Positions 50,754-60,166 are shown, counted from the stretch's first letter. The stretch: 64,000 bases of DNA from Gemmatimonadales bacterium (GCA_009841005.1 VXMR01000040.1:1-64000), one strand, 5' to 3'. Notes: a model not told the origin generated them from the letters alone. Numbers and translations are program-made.

Positions 50754-53120
50754 TCAGGGCTTCGCGGAGGCCAGATCCGGGTACAGGAAGCGGTAGATTT
50801 CGGCGAGTTCCGTGACCGCCCGAACGTACTCGCGCGTCTCCCGGTAGGGGATTCGCTCGACCAGCTTTTCCTCATCGGAGAACTCGGGAAAGTCGCGCCA
50901 GCGCGTGTAGCGGTGGGGGCCGGCGTTGTAGGAGATCATCCCCGCGATATCGAAGTCTTCGAAGCGGCGGAGGACTTCCGACAGGTACCGCGTCCCGAGC
51001 ATCAGGTTGACCTGCGGGACCGTGAGTTGGTGGCGGCGATAGCCGGCGAGTCCGGCGCGGGAGGAAACGTTGCGGGCCGTCTCCGGCAGGAGCTGCATGA
51101 GGCCGATGGCGTTCGCGACGGAGCGGATCTCGGGGTCGAACATCGACTCGCGACGCGAGAGTCCGGCGACGAAGTGGGGCGGCAATCCGTTCCGCTCCGC
51201 GGCGGCGACGAGGGCCTCGCGATAGGGCAGCGGATAGATCGCTTCGAGTAGCGGCCGCGTCCAGCGCCCGCGAATGGCCTGCGCGCGCCACCCTTCGCGA
51301 ATCCCCTCCCGCGTCCATTCCGCGGCGTTCAGCGCGTGCGCGAACGCGAGGATCGCGCCGTAGGTCGACGGTCCGCGCTCGCTCGCCCGGCGGTATTCCC
51401 GGCGCCCTCGCTCGGGCCAACCCACCTCCCGCAGCACGTTCATGCGCCGGAGCGCGGTCACGTGGACGGGATCGAGGTCGGGCAGCGGTTCCGCTTCCCC
51501 GAGATCGATCGTGGCCAGACGGTCGGTGCCGGTGCGGGGCTCCGCGAGGATGGCGTAGTAGTCCAGCGGGTTGTACCGGAGGGCGCGGGCGTAGAACGCG
51601 CTCGCGGCCTGGGTGTCCCCCAGCGCTTCCGCCACCTTGCCGCTCCAGTAGATGGCGCCCTGGACCCATCCGCCCTCGGGGTAGCGCTCGCGGTATTCGG
51701 CCAGGAGCGCGCGCGCCTCCGGGTAGCGGCCTTCGTGGTACGCGAGAAGGGCGAGCCGTTCCAGCGACCGCGAGCCGTAGCTCGCTTCCGGGAAGGCGCG
51801 GTAGGAGCGTTCGAAACCCTCCGCAGCGATGTCCGGGTGGCCGGCATCGTGTTCGAGGTCCGCGAGCAGGTAGGCGGCACGGGCGGCGACATCCCCGGAG
51901 CCGCGGGCGGCCGTCTCGTGCGCCGTCGCGGCGTCGCCGGGGCGTCCGAGCGCACGGTAGATGCTGGCGGCGAGCATCCACAGCGACGCCCGGGGCGCGG
52001 TGACGGAAGCGGGATCCCCGGTCCACGGGGCGAGCGTCTCCGCCGCCCGTCCGGGATTGCCCAGCGCCATGTAGGTCGAAGCGAGAGACTCGGCGATGCC
52101 GGGGCGCTCGCCCGCGGGTGCGAGCTCGAGCGCCTCCGACAGGTAGCCGGCGCCACGGGAGCGACGACCGGCGCGGGTGTCGGAGCGCCCGACATCGCGC
52201 AGGGTCCGCCACGATCGCGTGAGCGCGAGGAGGGCCGGCCCCGTCTCCGGCGTCTGAAGGCCTCTCGCGATCGCGGCGGCGAAGGCCGACTCCGCCGCGG
52301 CGGAGTCCCCGGTCGCCAGGTAGTGCGGTCCGAGGTGCCGGGCGGCGAGGATGTTCCGGACGCCCCTTCCGGCGCGGCCCGCGAGCGCGGCCCCGCGTTC
52401 GGGATCCCCGAGTTCGAAGGCCAGGCGCGCCGCCGGGAGGAGTGCGGAGTCGGCCGGTACGCGGGCTTCGCGTACGATCGAGTCGGCGAGGGCGAAGGCG
52501 TCCCGGTCCTCGGCCTCCGCCAGGGCGTAGAGGCGCGAGAGCCGCAACCACGGAGCGAACTCGGGGTGCTCGCGCTCGGCGAGGACGAGCTGGTCCCGCG
52601 CTTCGAACCAGTGATACCGCCGGTAGGAGACGCGGGCGAACTCCACCCGCGCGCGGAGCGGAGGCGTCCCGTCGACCGCATCCAGATACGCGCGGTAGTG
52701 CGCCGCGGATCGGGTCAGGCTGTCGAGTCCCGCGTACGCTCGAGCGAGGAGGAGCGCCGCTTGCGACTGCGTGGCCGTGGGTGGACCCTCCCTCCCCGAG
52801 AGGCGGCCCAGCACGGAAGCCCATGCCCGCTGATCCGCGAAGGCCTGCGCCGCCAGGAGCACGATCTCGTCCCCTCGCACCTCGCCCGCGGCGAGCTCGC
52901 GCGCCAGCAGAGCCGATGCCGAGACCGGCATCCGGGCATCGAGCAGGCGCCGCGCGTTTGCCGTCGTCGGCGTGACCTCGGCGGGGTCCGATGGGCGTGC
53001 CGCGTTCCCGGTCTGCGCGGCGAGAGGGAACGCCAGGACGAGCATCAGTAGCGACGCCAACCAGAGACCGCGTACGCGATGGATGCGCTGAAGGCGCCGG
53101 ATATGCCGCTGAACATGCAC
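50754..53120 (-). CDS. Soluble lytic murein transglycosylase (GH23) with TPR-like repeats
   Basis: Periplasmic peptidoglycan lytic enzyme of 788 residues. The GTG at 53120 is chosen because AAGGAGG stands 8 bp upstream and a signal peptide (RGLWLASLLMLVLAFPLAAQ) follows. A long alpha-helical superhelix of TPR-like repeats (about 60-590) precedes the SLT domain (about 620-770). Catalytic Glu lies in SRRESMFDPEIRSVANA, then IGLMQLLPETA, LMLGTRYLSEVL and MISYNAGPHRYTRW. This architecture resembles Slt70. It is downstream of exbB, separated by a terminator. Confidence 0.94.
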   Translation of the reverse strand: MHVQRHIRRLQRIHRVRGLWLASLLMLVLAFPLAAQTGNAARPSDPAEVTPTTANARRLLDARMPVSASALLARELAAGEVRGDEIVLLAAQAFADQRAWASVLGRLSGREGPPTATQSQAALLLARAYAGLDSLTRSAAHYRAYLDAVDGTPPLRARVEFARVSYRRYHWFEARDQLVLAEREHPEFAPWLRLSRLYALAEAEDRDAFALADSIVREARVPADSALLPAARLAFELGDPERGAALAGRAGRGVRNILAARHLGPHYLATGDSAAAESAFAAAIARGLQTPETGPALLALTRSWRTLRDVGRSDTRAGRRSRGAGYLSEALELAPAGERPGIAESLASTYMALGNPGRAAETLAPWTGDPASVTAPRASLWMLAASIYRALGRPGDAATAHETAARGSGDVAARAAYLLADLEHDAGHPDIAAEGFERSYRAFPEASYGSRSLERLALLAYHEGRYPEARALLAEYRERYPEGGWVQGAIYWSGKVAEALGDTQAASAFYARALRYNPLDYYAILAEPRTGTDRLATIDLGEAEPLPDLDPVHVTALRRMNVLREVGWPERGRREYRRASERGPSTYGAILAFAHALNAAEWTREGIREGWRAQAIRGRWTRPLLEAIYPLPYREALVAAAERNGLPPHFVAGLSRRESMFDPEIRSVANAIGLMQLLPETARNVSSRAGLAGYRRHQLTVPQVNLMLGTRYLSEVLRRFEDFDIAGMISYNAGPHRYTRWRDFPEFSDEEKLVERIPYRETREYVRAVTELAEIYRFLYPDLASAKP

Positions 53121-53238
53121 AGGAAGGCCTCCTTCCCACGTCGTCCCCACCCCACTCACGCCGGGGCCCCGGCCTGCGGCCCGACAACGAACTTCAATGC
53201 TCCGGTGCCCTCGATGCAAGCGGAGGCCCCCCGGATCC

Positions 53239-53271
53239 GAAAAAAAGCGGCCCGCCGGGATGGCGGGCCGC
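53239..53271 (-). terminator. Rho-independent terminator after the ExbB/TolQ-like gene
   Basis: A 10-bp perfect stem (GCGGCCCGCC at 53247-53256 with GGCGGGCCGC at 53262-53271, 5-nt loop) is followed on the minus strand by seven T (53246-53240). It lies 58 bp past the stop of the gene at 53329. The rest of 53121-53328 shows no gene. Confidence 0.9.
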
Positions 53272-53328
53272 TCGTTCGGAACCCCTCGCGAGCACCGCGA
53301 AACGCCGCGGCGACCGGCTCCTTCTTCT

Positions 53329-54003
53329 CTAGGCGGCCACCCGCTCGTGCAGCGCGTCGATGAGACGCTGTGCACTCTCTTCCATGTCGATGACGAGGCG
53401 ATCGATCTTCGTCACGAAGTAGTTGTGGAAGATGTTGATCGGAATCGCGATCGTGAGGCCGGTGGCGGTGGTGATGAGTGCGACCTTGATCCCGCCGGCG
53501 ACCAGGGTGGCTTCCACTTCGCCCGCGATCTCGATGGCCTGGAAGGCCATGATCATCCCGATCACGGTTCCGAGGAAGCCGAGGAGCGGAGCGACGTTCG
53601 ACAGCGTCGCCAGCCACACGAGACCCTTCTCGAGCCCCGCGACTTCGATGGCGCCGGCATTCTCCACCGCCTGCGTCGCGCGGTCGGTCCCCTCGTTGTA
53701 CCGCGAGAGCCCCGCGCTGAGGACGTTCCCCGCCGGAGCGCCGGACTCGGTGCAGAGTTCGAGCGCCTCATCGAGGTGGCCGGCGGCGATCTGTTCGTCG
53801 GCTTCCCGGAGGACGTTCTTGTTCTTGCCGCCCTTCAACTGGAGGTCGACGAGCTTCCAGAGGATGATGAGGATCCCGATTGCCAGCGCGGCGCCGAGCG
53901 GCCACATCATCCACCCCCCGGCCTCCCAGATCTCCGCGAGGTTGAGCGTCTGTCCTTCGCCCAGCGTCAGTGTCTCCTGCAACCAGAGTGTGGACGCGAT
54001 CAA
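53329..54003 (-). CDS. MotA/TolQ/ExbB-family proton channel protein
   Basis: Inner-membrane proton-channel subunit of 224 residues. TTG at 54003 is chosen as start since GGGGAGG lies about 7 bases upstream and the frame before it is not conserved-looking. Three membrane segments: about 33-55 (GGWMMWPLGAALAIGILIILW), 125-150 (LEKGLVWLATLSNVAPLLGFLGTVIGM) and 165-190 (VALITTATGLTIAIPINIFHNYF), with the TolQ/ExbB signature LLGFLGTVIGMIMAF. No ExbD/TolR partner is adjacent. A terminator follows. It powers an unidentified TonB/Tol-like system. Confidence 0.92.
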   Translation of the reverse strand: MIASTLWLQETLTLGEGQTLNLAEIWEAGGWMMWPLGAALAIGILIILWKLVDLQLKGGKNKNVLREADEQIAAGHLDEALELCTESGAPAGNVLSAGLSRYNEGTDRATQAVENAGAIEVAGLEKGLVWLATLSNVAPLLGFLGTVIGMIMAFQAIEIAGEVEATLVAGGIKVALITTATGLTIAIPINIFHNYFVTKIDRLVIDMEESAQRLIDALHERVAA

Positions 54004-54084
54004 GGTGGGCCTCCCCGTAAGGTGGATCGATTGACTGACTCGCAACGTCCGGCGCGGATGCGCTTGAGCACGAGCGGAACCAAG

Positions 54085-55002
54085 CTAGAAGCGGTCTGCG
54101 GGACCGTCAAGCGGCGGGAGAGGCCGTTCCCGGAGCCAGAGCCAGGCACCGGCGCGGTGGATGCGCTCGTAGCCGGCGGCAAGGCGGGTCAGAGCCGCGG
54201 AGGTCGCGATCCCCGCGGGAGCCTTCGTCGCGGCCGGGGCGGGCGCTCCGAACGCGCGGGCCACGCTGTCGGCGAGACGCTCGACGATGAGGCGACGGTC
54301 TGGCACCGGGTCGAGCAACTCGTTCAGGCCGATCGCGGGTCCCTTCCCGGAGACCCCCGCTGCGGCGCTCTCCTCCGGCCCGACGTCGCCTCCATCCAGG
54401 TCGCCGAGGCGCTGTCTGTCCTCCAGGAGGATGGACCCGTGCTGAAGCACGCCTCCGCGGCGACGGCACTGGGCGCTGCCCACGAGCTTGCGACCGTGCG
54501 CGGTGAGTTCTCCAGGGGCCGGATCGCGAAAGCAGCTCGCGGCGGAGATGCGGGCGGCCTCCGCAAAACTCGCCTCCGCATCGTCGTCCCGAACCGCGTC
54601 GAGCGGGACTCCCAGGGCGCGCAGCCCCTCGGCCAATGCGCGGTGCACGGTTCGCAGGACGGCCCGGGGCCCGCCCCACGCCCGCGCGGGACAGGCGAAG
54701 GCGTACGTAATCTCCGGCCCGTGAAAGACGGATCGACCGCCCGTCGGCCGCCGGATGGCGTCGACGCCGGGGCGGAGTTCATCCGGTGAGCGCCCTAGCA
54801 GCCGGTCCGGAGCCTCCTGATGCCGCCCGAGCGACAGGCACCAGGGCTCCCAGCCATAAAACCGGAGCAGCGTCGAACCCCCCGCGGCGAGTTCGAGCAT
54901 CGCCTCGTCCACGGCCATGTTGCGGGCGCCGTCCGCCACGGCGTAGGGGAGTACGATGCATGGCGATCCCCGGGGCCGGGCACGCGCGCGCCGCGCGGTC
55001 AC
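54085..55002 (-). CDS. Lipoate/octanoyl-protein transferase, LipM-like
   Basis: Biotin/lipoate A/B ligase-fold protein of 305 residues. It starts at GTG 55002, overlapping the previous stop by 4 nt (GTGA). Motifs: RNMAVDEAML, RRPTGGRSVFHGPEITYAF (substrate pocket), SCFRDPAPGELTAHGRKLVG (conserved Lys, and a Cys in the position used by LipM), SAQCRRRGGVLQHGSILL. The Cys suggests octanoyltransfer of the LipM/LipL type rather than ATP-dependent LplA ligation. It is the last gene of the gcvH-gcvP operon and so could load octanoyl groups on GcvH. Confidence 0.85.
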   Translation of the reverse strand: MTARRARARPRGSPCIVLPYAVADGARNMAVDEAMLELAAGGSTLLRFYGWEPWCLSLGRHQEAPDRLLGRSPDELRPGVDAIRRPTGGRSVFHGPEITYAFACPARAWGGPRAVLRTVHRALAEGLRALGVPLDAVRDDDAEASFAEAARISAASCFRDPAPGELTAHGRKLVGSAQCRRRGGVLQHGSILLEDRQRLGDLDGGDVGPEESAAAGVSGKGPAIGLNELLDPVPDRRLIVERLADSVARAFGAPAPAATKAPAGIATSAALTRLAAGYERIHRAGAWLWLRERPLPPLDGPADRF

Positions 55003-55691
55003 AACTCCAGAGCCTCTCCGGGCTCGAGGATCACGACCTCGGCCGTGTCGCCGACGGCGTCCACGAAGCGGGCCGGATCGACGTCGATCAACTCCCACGT
55101 GCCGTAGTGGTTCGGAACGGCGATGCGGGGTTCGATCATCCCTATCGCGCGCGCGGCGTCCTCCGGGCCCATCGTGAAGTTGTCGCCGATCGGCACCAGC
55201 GCCACATCCACTTCCCCGTTCAGCAGTTCCATGTCGCGCGTGAGCCCCGTATCGCCGGCGTGGTAGACGCGGGTGCCGTCCACGGTGAGGAGGATGCCGG
55301 CGGGCGTCGTCGTGTACGCCTCCGCGCCCGGCGCGTCGATCTTCCCGCCGTGGAGGGCCACGGTGAGCTTGACGCGCCCGAACGGGAACTCGTGGGCGCC
55401 GCCGATGTGCATGGGGTGGGCGTTCGCGTGCCCCTGCACCTCCCCGGCGTAGGACACGATTTCATACGTGGCGATGAGCTGCGCGTTCGTCGCCTCGAGG
55501 ATGTCCCAGGCATCCGCGATGTGGTCGCCGTGCCCGTGCGTGAGGAGGAGATAGTCGAGGCGGTCGGTGAAGTGCTCCGGTCCCACATCGGCCACGGGGT
55601 TCCCGGTCAGAAACGGGTCGATGAGGATCCGCGTTCCGTCCGCGGTCTCGATCTCGTAGCAGCTCTGGCCGTGAAAGATGAGTCGTGCCAT
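54999..55691 (-). CDS. Metal-dependent hydrolase, UPF0173 metallo-beta-lactamase-like
   Basis: Metallo-beta-lactamase-fold hydrolase of 230 residues. Start ATG 55691 follows GGAGGG. It has ARLIFHGQSCYEIE at the N-terminus, zinc motif THGHGDHIAD, YHAGDTGLTRDM, and NHYGTWELI at the C-terminus, all typical of UPF0173. Cytoplasmic. It lies 16 bp after gcvP and overlaps the LipM-like gene by 4 nt. The reaction is unknown for this family; conserved position in a lipoylation/glycine-cleavage operon is interesting but unexplained. Confidence 0.92.
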   Translation of the reverse strand: MARLIFHGQSCYEIETADGTRILIDPFLTGNPVADVGPEHFTDRLDYLLLTHGHGDHIADAWDILEATNAQLIATYEIVSYAGEVQGHANAHPMHIGGAHEFPFGRVKLTVALHGGKIDAPGAEAYTTTPAGILLTVDGTRVYHAGDTGLTRDMELLNGEVDVALVPIGDNFTMGPEDAARAIGMIEPRIAVPNHYGTWELIDVDPARFVDAVGDTAEVVILEPGEALEL

Positions 55692-55707
55692 CCGCTTCCC
55701 TCCGGGT

Positions 55708-58620
55708 CTATGCGCCTGCCTGGCCTGAGCCGGCGGTCTCGGTGTCGTAGCTCTCGATCGGCGGACACGCACAGACGAGGTTCCGGTCTCCGTACGCGTT
55801 GTTCACGCGGCGCACGGGCGGCCAGAACTTCCACTCCCGGGTCGAAGGCGCCGGCCACGCCGCTTCCCGCCGCGTGTACGCGTGGCCCCATGTATCCGAC
55901 GTCACCATCTCCGCGGTGTGGGGTGCGTTCTTCAGCGGGTTGTCCTTCGCATCCAGCGTCCCCTCCGCGATCCTCCGAATCTCCTCGCGGATCGAGACCA
56001 GAGCGTCGACGAGCCGGTCCAGTTCCCGCTTCGACTCGCTCTCCGTGGGCTCGATCATGATCGTCCCCGCGACCGGGAAGGACATCGTGGGCGCGTGGAA
56101 TCCGTAGTCCATGAGTCGCTTCGCGACATCCTCATCCGTCACTCCCGTCCCCCGCCGCAGCGGACGCAGGTCGAGGATGAACTCGTGCGCGACCCGCCCG
56201 TGCTCGCCGCGGTAGAGGACATCGAAGTGCTCGCTCAGACGACTCGCCATGTAGTTCGCGTTGAGAACGGCCGCCTCGGTCGCCGCTCGCACGCCGTCCC
56301 GGCCGAGCATGGCGACGTAGGCCCACGAGATGAGCAGAATCGAAGCGCTCCCCCACGGCGCCGCGGAGACCGGCGGGATCGCGGCTTCGCCGCCCACATC
56401 GACGAGCGGGTGTCCCGGCAGGTACGGCGCGAGTTCGTCCGTCACGCAGATCGGACCCATCCCCGGCCCCCCGCCGCCGTGCGGAATGGCGAACGTCTTG
56501 TGGAGGTTGATGTGGATGACGTCGGCGCCGTAATCGCCGGGCCGGCAGAGGCCGACCTGGGCGTTGAGGTTGGCGCCATCGAGGTACACGAGTCCGCCGT
56601 GCTCGTGGACGATGTCCGTCACCTCCCGGATCGCCGACTCGAACACCCCGTGGGTGGACGGATACGTGATCATCGTCGCCGCGAGCCGGTCGGAGTGTTT
56701 CTCCGCCTTCGCGCGCAGGTCGTCGACGTCGATGTTCCCATTCTCGTCGCAGCGGACCACGACGACCTTCATCCCGGCCATCACCGCGCTCGCGGGATTC
56801 GTCCCGTGCGCCGACGACGGGATGAGGCACACGTCCCGGGCTCCCTCGCCCCGGTCCTCGTGTCGGGCCGCGATGACGAGCAGGCCGGTGTACTCGCCCT
56901 GCGCCCCCGAGTTCGGCTGCAGCGAGCAGGCGGGCAGCCCGCTCATCTCGCAGAGCCACCGCTCCAGATCGTCGAACAGGCGTCCATACCCCTCGGCCTG
57001 GTCCACGGGGGCGAACGGGTGCAGAGCCCCGAACTCCGGCCAGGTGACGGGGATCATCTCGGATGTCGCGTTGAGCTTCATCGTGCAGGATCCGAGCGGG
57101 ATCATGCTCGTGTTCAGCGACAGGTCCCGGGTTTCGAGCCGATGGATGTACCGCAGCATCTCGGTCTCGGAATGGTACCGGTTGAAGACCGGGTGCTCGA
57201 GGTAGCTCGAGGCGCGCGCGAGCTCCGCGGGATAGACGGGCTCCGGAATGTCCGCGGCAACGTCTCCGGCGCCGAGTTCCCGTTCCCCTTCGCCCCCGAA
57301 GACCGCGAACAGATCTTCCAGGTCCTCGCCCCGCACCGTCTCGTCGAGCGCGATTCCGACGGTCCCGTCCTCGAAGTCCCGCAGGTTGATGCCGCGTTCG
57401 CGAGCCTTGGCGAGGATCTCCGCGGACGTGAAGCCCGAGGGGATGACCTGCAGGGTGTCGAAGAACTGCTCGTGAACGATCGTGTGCCCGAGCCGCTCCA
57501 GTCCGCGGGCGAGGGTCCACGTCAACTTTCGGACGCGGGTCGCGATGGCGCGGATACCCTCCGGTCCGTGATACACGGCGTACATGCCGGCCATGATCGC
57601 GAGCAGCACCTGTGCGGTGCAGATGTTCGAGGTCGCCTTCTCCCGCCGAATGTGCTGCTCGCGCGTCTGCAGGGCCATCCGGAGCGCCGGGTTCCCGTCC
57701 GCGTCGACCGAGACTCCGATGATCCGTCCCGGCAGCTTGCGCTTGAACGCGTCCGTGGCGGCGAGGTAGGCCGCGTGCGGCCCGCCGTAACCCATGGGTA
57801 CGCCGAACCGCTGAGAGTTGCCGACGGCGATGTCCGCGCCGAACTCGCCCGGCGGCACGAGCAGCGCGAGGGCGAGGAGGTCGGCAGCGACCACAACCCC
57901 GGCCCCGTGCTCGTGAAGGGCGTCGCAGAGACCCCGATAGTCGACGACCGCACCCTCCGTGGTCGGGTACTGCAGAAGCGCGCCGAAGGCGTCGTCCGGA
58001 TCGTGGGCCGCGATGTCGCCGTGCTGGAAGAGGCGGACCTGGATTCCGAGCGGCCGCGCCCGGCCGCGGACGACGGCGACGGTCTGGGGATGGCAGGCCT
58101 CGGACACGAGGAAGACGTTCCGGTCGTCGCTCCCCCTGCTGCCCCAGAGCATGAGCATCGCCTCCGCCGCGGCGGTTCCTTCGTCCAGGAGCGAGGCGTT
58201 CGCGATCGGAAGCCCCGTGAGGTCGATGACCATCGTCTGGAAGTTGAGCAGCGCCTCGAGGCGCCCCTGCGAGATCTCGGCCTGATAGGGCGTATACTGT
58301 GTATACCAGCCGGGGTTCTCAAGGATGTTCCGGAGGATGACGCCAGGTGTCAGCGTCCCGTGATATCCCAGACCGAGATAGGAACGGAAGGGGCGGTTGG
58401 AACGCGCGAGTTCCGCCGCGTGATCGAGAAGCCTTCTCTCGGTGATCGCTTCGGGCAGGTCGAGGTCGCGACCCAGGCGGATCGGTTCGGGAACGGTCTC
58501 CTCGACGAGTTCGCTCAGGCTCTTCGCGCCGACCACCTCCAGCATCGGCTCCACGTCCGAGGGCGCCAGTCCTATGTGGCGCCCGGCGAACTCGCCGAAC
58601 GGCTCCATCTCAAACCGCAT
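55708..58620 (-). CDS. gcvP: Glycine dehydrogenase (decarboxylating), P protein of the glycine cleavage system
   Basis: PLP-dependent glycine decarboxylase of 970 residues in the single-chain (fused alpha-beta) form. The N-terminal half has [12 protein letters not shown] and [14 protein letters not shown]. The C-terminal half has the PLP lysine in [20 protein letters not shown] and [16 protein letters not shown]. It accepts glycine and transfers the aminomethyl to lipoyl-GcvH encoded 16 bp upstream. No gcvT is in the window. It is transcribed with gcvH from the promoter at 59092-59121. Confidence 0.97.
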   Translation of the reverse strand: MRFEMEPFGEFAGRHIGLAPSDVEPMLEVVGAKSLSELVEETVPEPIRLGRDLDLPEAITERRLLDHAAELARSNRPFRSYLGLGYHGTLTPGVILRNILENPGWYTQYTPYQAEISQGRLEALLNFQTMVIDLTGLPIANASLLDEGTAAAEAMLMLWGSRGSDDRNVFLVSEACHPQTVAVVRGRARPLGIQVRLFQHGDIAAHDPDDAFGALLQYPTTEGAVVDYRGLCDALHEHGAGVVVAADLLALALLVPPGEFGADIAVGNSQRFGVPMGYGGPHAAYLAATDAFKRKLPGRIIGVSVDADGNPALRMALQTREQHIRREKATSNICTAQVLLAIMAGMYAVYHGPEGIRAIATRVRKLTWTLARGLERLGHTIVHEQFFDTLQVIPSGFTSAEILAKARERGINLRDFEDGTVGIALDETVRGEDLEDLFAVFGGEGERELGAGDVAADIPEPVYPAELARASSYLEHPVFNRYHSETEMLRYIHRLETRDLSLNTSMIPLGSCTMKLNATSEMIPVTWPEFGALHPFAPVDQAEGYGRLFDDLERWLCEMSGLPACSLQPNSGAQGEYTGLLVIAARHEDRGEGARDVCLIPSSAHGTNPASAVMAGMKVVVVRCDENGNIDVDDLRAKAEKHSDRLAATMITYPSTHGVFESAIREVTDIVHEHGGLVYLDGANLNAQVGLCRPGDYGADVIHINLHKTFAIPHGGGGPGMGPICVTDELAPYLPGHPLVDVGGEAAIPPVSAAPWGSASILLISWAYVAMLGRDGVRAATEAAVLNANYMASRLSEHFDVLYRGEHGRVAHEFILDLRPLRRGTGVTDEDVAKRLMDYGFHAPTMSFPVAGTIMIEPTESESKRELDRLVDALVSIREEIRRIAEGTLDAKDNPLKNAPHTAEMVTSDTWGHAYTRREAAWPAPSTREWKFWPPVRRVNNAYGDRNLVCACPPIESYDTETAGSGQAGA

Positions 58621-58636
58621 GTTCAGGGGCGGGCCG

Positions 58637-59038
58637 TCAGATCTCGTCCCCGTCGGCGACGAGGGCGGCGTACTGTTCGGCGGTGAGGAGGTCGTTGAGG
58701 TCGTCGGGCGCTTCCAGCGCGAGCCGGATCATCCATCCTTCTCCGTAGGGATCGCTGTTGACGAGACCGGGGTCGGTCTCCAGCGCGTCATTCACCGCCA
58801 CGACCGCTCCCGCTGTCGGGCAAAAGAGTTCGGATACGGTCTTCACGGCCTCGACGGTTCCGAACGCTTCCATCTGTCCGAACTCCTCGCCGGGCGCGGG
58901 AAGTTCGACGTAGACGACATCGCCCAGTTCGCCCTGGGCGTAGTCCGTGATCCCGATCAAGACCTCGCCGTCGACGTCGGTTTCCCGCACGTATTCGTGC
59001 TCGGGCGTGTACTTGAGATCTTCCGGAATGTCCGACAT
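58637..59038 (-). CDS. gcvH: Glycine cleavage system H protein (lipoyl carrier)
   Basis: Lipoyl-bearing carrier of the glycine cleavage system, 133 residues. The lipoylation site is Lys66 in [14 protein letters not shown]. Other conserved parts are [28 protein letters not shown] and [12 protein letters not shown]. First gene of the gcvH-gcvP-UPF0173-lipM operon, so a carrier and its likely octanoyltransferase are cotranscribed. The leader is about 47 nt. Confidence 0.98.
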   Translation of the reverse strand: MSDIPEDLKYTPEHEYVRETDVDGEVLIGITDYAQGELGDVVYVELPAPGEEFGQMEAFGTVEAVKTVSELFCPTAGAVVAVNDALETDPGLVNSDPYGEGWMIRLALEAPDDLNDLLTAEQYAALVADGDEI

Positions 59039-59091
59039 GCGTACCCTCTGCCTTGCTTCGGATCGAGCGTCTCTGGGTTGGCGGCGTGGGG

Positions 59092-59121
59092 ACTATACCC
59101 GAGCCGCGAGCCGGGCGTCAA
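59092..59121 (-). promoter_or_regulatory. Predicted sigma-70-type promoter of the gcv operon
   Basis: On the minus strand TTGACG (59121-59116) and TATAGT (59097-59092) are 18 bp apart, close to consensus. No glycine-riboswitch-like sequence was seen in the short leader (59039-59086). Confidence 0.7.
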
Positions 59122-59133
59122 GCAACTCCGCCG

Positions 59134-59811
59134 CTAGTCGCCCGAGGCGAGTCTTCGCCGGGCTCTGCGGTCCCTTTTGATCCGCCTCCGTGCGTCCCTC
59201 GCGCTCTCGCCCGGGTGTCGCTCGACGACATCGACACCTCCCATGCAGACGAGGCCGCTGATCCGGATGACGGGAGCGTCCGGGGCGGGCGGCGTGTCCG
59301 GTTCCGGCGTACTCACGCCCCCCATCAGCGCGATGCCGCCCCACTCGACGCGGACCCCCGGAGGGACAACAATGTCCACGCCTCCCATGAGCGCAAGGAG
59401 CCGGACCGAAACCGTCTCCGTCGCGAACGTCGCCTGCCGAAAATCGAGATCCGTACCCCCCATCACGGTGACGGCGTTGAGCCGGCGGGGCGGGATCCAG
59501 CTGCCCTTGCGCTCCGTCGCCCCCCAGATGGAGACGATGAGGTCGTTCTCCTGGACGGGACGGGCCGGATCCACCGGCACGGAGGCCGTCGCCACGGGGG
59601 CGGGCCCGGCGGGGCGTGTTTCGCTCCGGAGTGCGGGGAGGTCTCGCTCGAGCGCAACGAGTTCGGCCCGGGTGCGCGCGGCGTACGCGATGTCCAGGCG
59701 GCGTTCCAGTTCCGTCGTGTTCATGGCGTCGCGCGCGAAATGTGCGCAGAGACGGTCCACCGTCGCCTGCCGCTCCTCCGGCGACAACGCCTGTTCCGGG
59801 CTGTCCGTCAT
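59134..59811 (-). CDS. DUF1707 and LiaF-like-domain protein
   Basis: A 225-residue cytoplasmic protein. The N-terminal ~60 residues are DUF1707 (SPEERQATVDRLCAHFARDAMNTTELERRLDIAY). The second half (about 90-200) repeats the pattern of the LiaF-like, cell-wall-active-antibiotic-response domain: VMGGTDLDFRQATF, ALMGGVDIVVPPGVRVEWGG, ALMGGVSTPEP, CMGGVDVVE. A basic tail (about 205-222) ends it. Fusions of these domains occur in Actinobacteria and Gemmatimonadota and are linked to envelope stress by homology. GAGGAGGAG immediately precedes the ATG. Confidence 0.87.
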   Translation of the reverse strand: MTDSPEQALSPEERQATVDRLCAHFARDAMNTTELERRLDIAYAARTRAELVALERDLPALRSETRPAGPAPVATASVPVDPARPVQENDLIVSIWGATERKGSWIPPRRLNAVTVMGGTDLDFRQATFATETVSVRLLALMGGVDIVVPPGVRVEWGGIALMGGVSTPEPDTPPAPDAPVIRISGLVCMGGVDVVERHPGESARDARRRIKRDRRARRRLASGD

Positions 59812-59877
59812 CTCCTCCTCGCCGTCTGGCCGGCCTGATTCTCACGCAAGGTGGCGGGGCCAGCAAGGCAAAAAAAC

Positions 59878-59906
59878 TTGCAGCGCGGGCGAGCGCACGG
59901 CATCAT
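59878..59906 (+). promoter_or_regulatory. Weak candidate promoter for the dapF leader RNA
   Basis: TTGCAG at 59878-59883 and CATCAT at 59901-59906, with a 17-bp spacer. Predicted start near 59913. The match is moderate, so the true promoter could be elsewhere in 59812-59944. Confidence 0.3.
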
Positions 59907-59964
59907 GGCCCACAACAGGTGCTTTCATGCCCTATCCGTAAACCCTTTGGAAGGAGGTGATCTA

Positions 59965-60030
59965 GTGTCTGCAGGATGTAGAACCGGGTCTGACTCGGCA
60001 CGGGCAAGCGATCGCCTCGAGGCAGCGTAA
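59965..60030 (+). CDS. Possible 21-residue leader peptide upstream of dapF
   Basis: GTG at 59965 starts a 22-codon frame ending in TAA at 60028-60030 (peptide begins MSAGCRTGSDSAR). It stands 7 bases after GGAGG in the sequence AAGGAGGTGATCT (59951-59963), a near-complete complement of the 16S rRNA 3' tail and the strongest ribosome-binding site in the window. Its codons cross the 5' strand of the long-range helix (59990-59999), so translating it would break that helix. No run of Lys or other regulatory codons is present. A second tiny frame (ATG 59927, MPYP-stop) lies upstream. Confidence 0.4.
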   Translation: MSAGCRTGSDSARASDRLEAA

Positions 60031-60126
60031 ACCGGTCTTGAACCGGTGGCGCCCGAGACATGCGCCGACCTGAAGGCTGCGGTGCCTTGCCGGCGTCGCG
60101 TCGAGTCAGGTTTCGGTTGAGACAAG

Positions 60127-60166
60127 AGCCGGCCGTGGGCTTCATGCTCGCGGCCGGCTTCCTTTT
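60127..60166 (+). terminator. Rho-independent terminator between the leader RNA and dapF
   Basis: A 9-bp perfect stem (AGCCGGCCG at 60127-60135 with CGGCCGGCT at 60151-60159, 15-nt loop) is followed by TCCTTTT. It ends 22 bp before the dapF ATG in the same direction, as expected for an attenuator or for the end of a separate small transcript. Confidence 0.75.

Larger units (their letters stand above)
59944..60166 (+). ncRNA. Structured leader RNA candidate upstream of dapF, with alternative helices and terminator
   Basis: A 222-nt region without a conserved gene, carrying dense secondary structure on the plus strand. A long-range 10-bp helix (59990-59999 with 60100-60109, one G-U) closes four local hairpins: GCCTC/GAGGC (around 60014-60023), ACCGG-loop-CCGGT (60031-60047), GGCGC-loop-GCGCC (60048-60066) and AAGGC-TGCGGT-GCCTT (60073-60088). 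A second helix (60065-60073 with 60106-60116) uses the same 60106-60109 strand, so the two exclude each other. A terminator follows at 60127-60166, 23 bp before dapF. It resembles no riboswitch class I know. A cis-acting attenuator of dapF-mutY, or a free small RNA, are both possible. Confidence 0.5.

Noticed and set aside
59951-59975. Similarity to the 16S rRNA 3' end (anti-sense)
   Set aside because: Only about 12-14 bases match; neighbouring bases do not follow 16S sequence. It is better read as a strong ribosome-binding site.
60031-60047. T-arm-like hairpin on the minus strand (ACCGG TTCAAGA CCGGT), suggesting a tRNA
   Set aside because: No matching acceptor, D or anticodon arms at the right distances on either strand; the terminator and ribosome-binding site indicate plus-strand transcription.
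60040-60060. T-box-like core (GGTGGCGCC) before dapF
   Set aside because: The UGGN bulge context and a stem I with specifier loop are not found, and the match has a base change in the invariant ACC.
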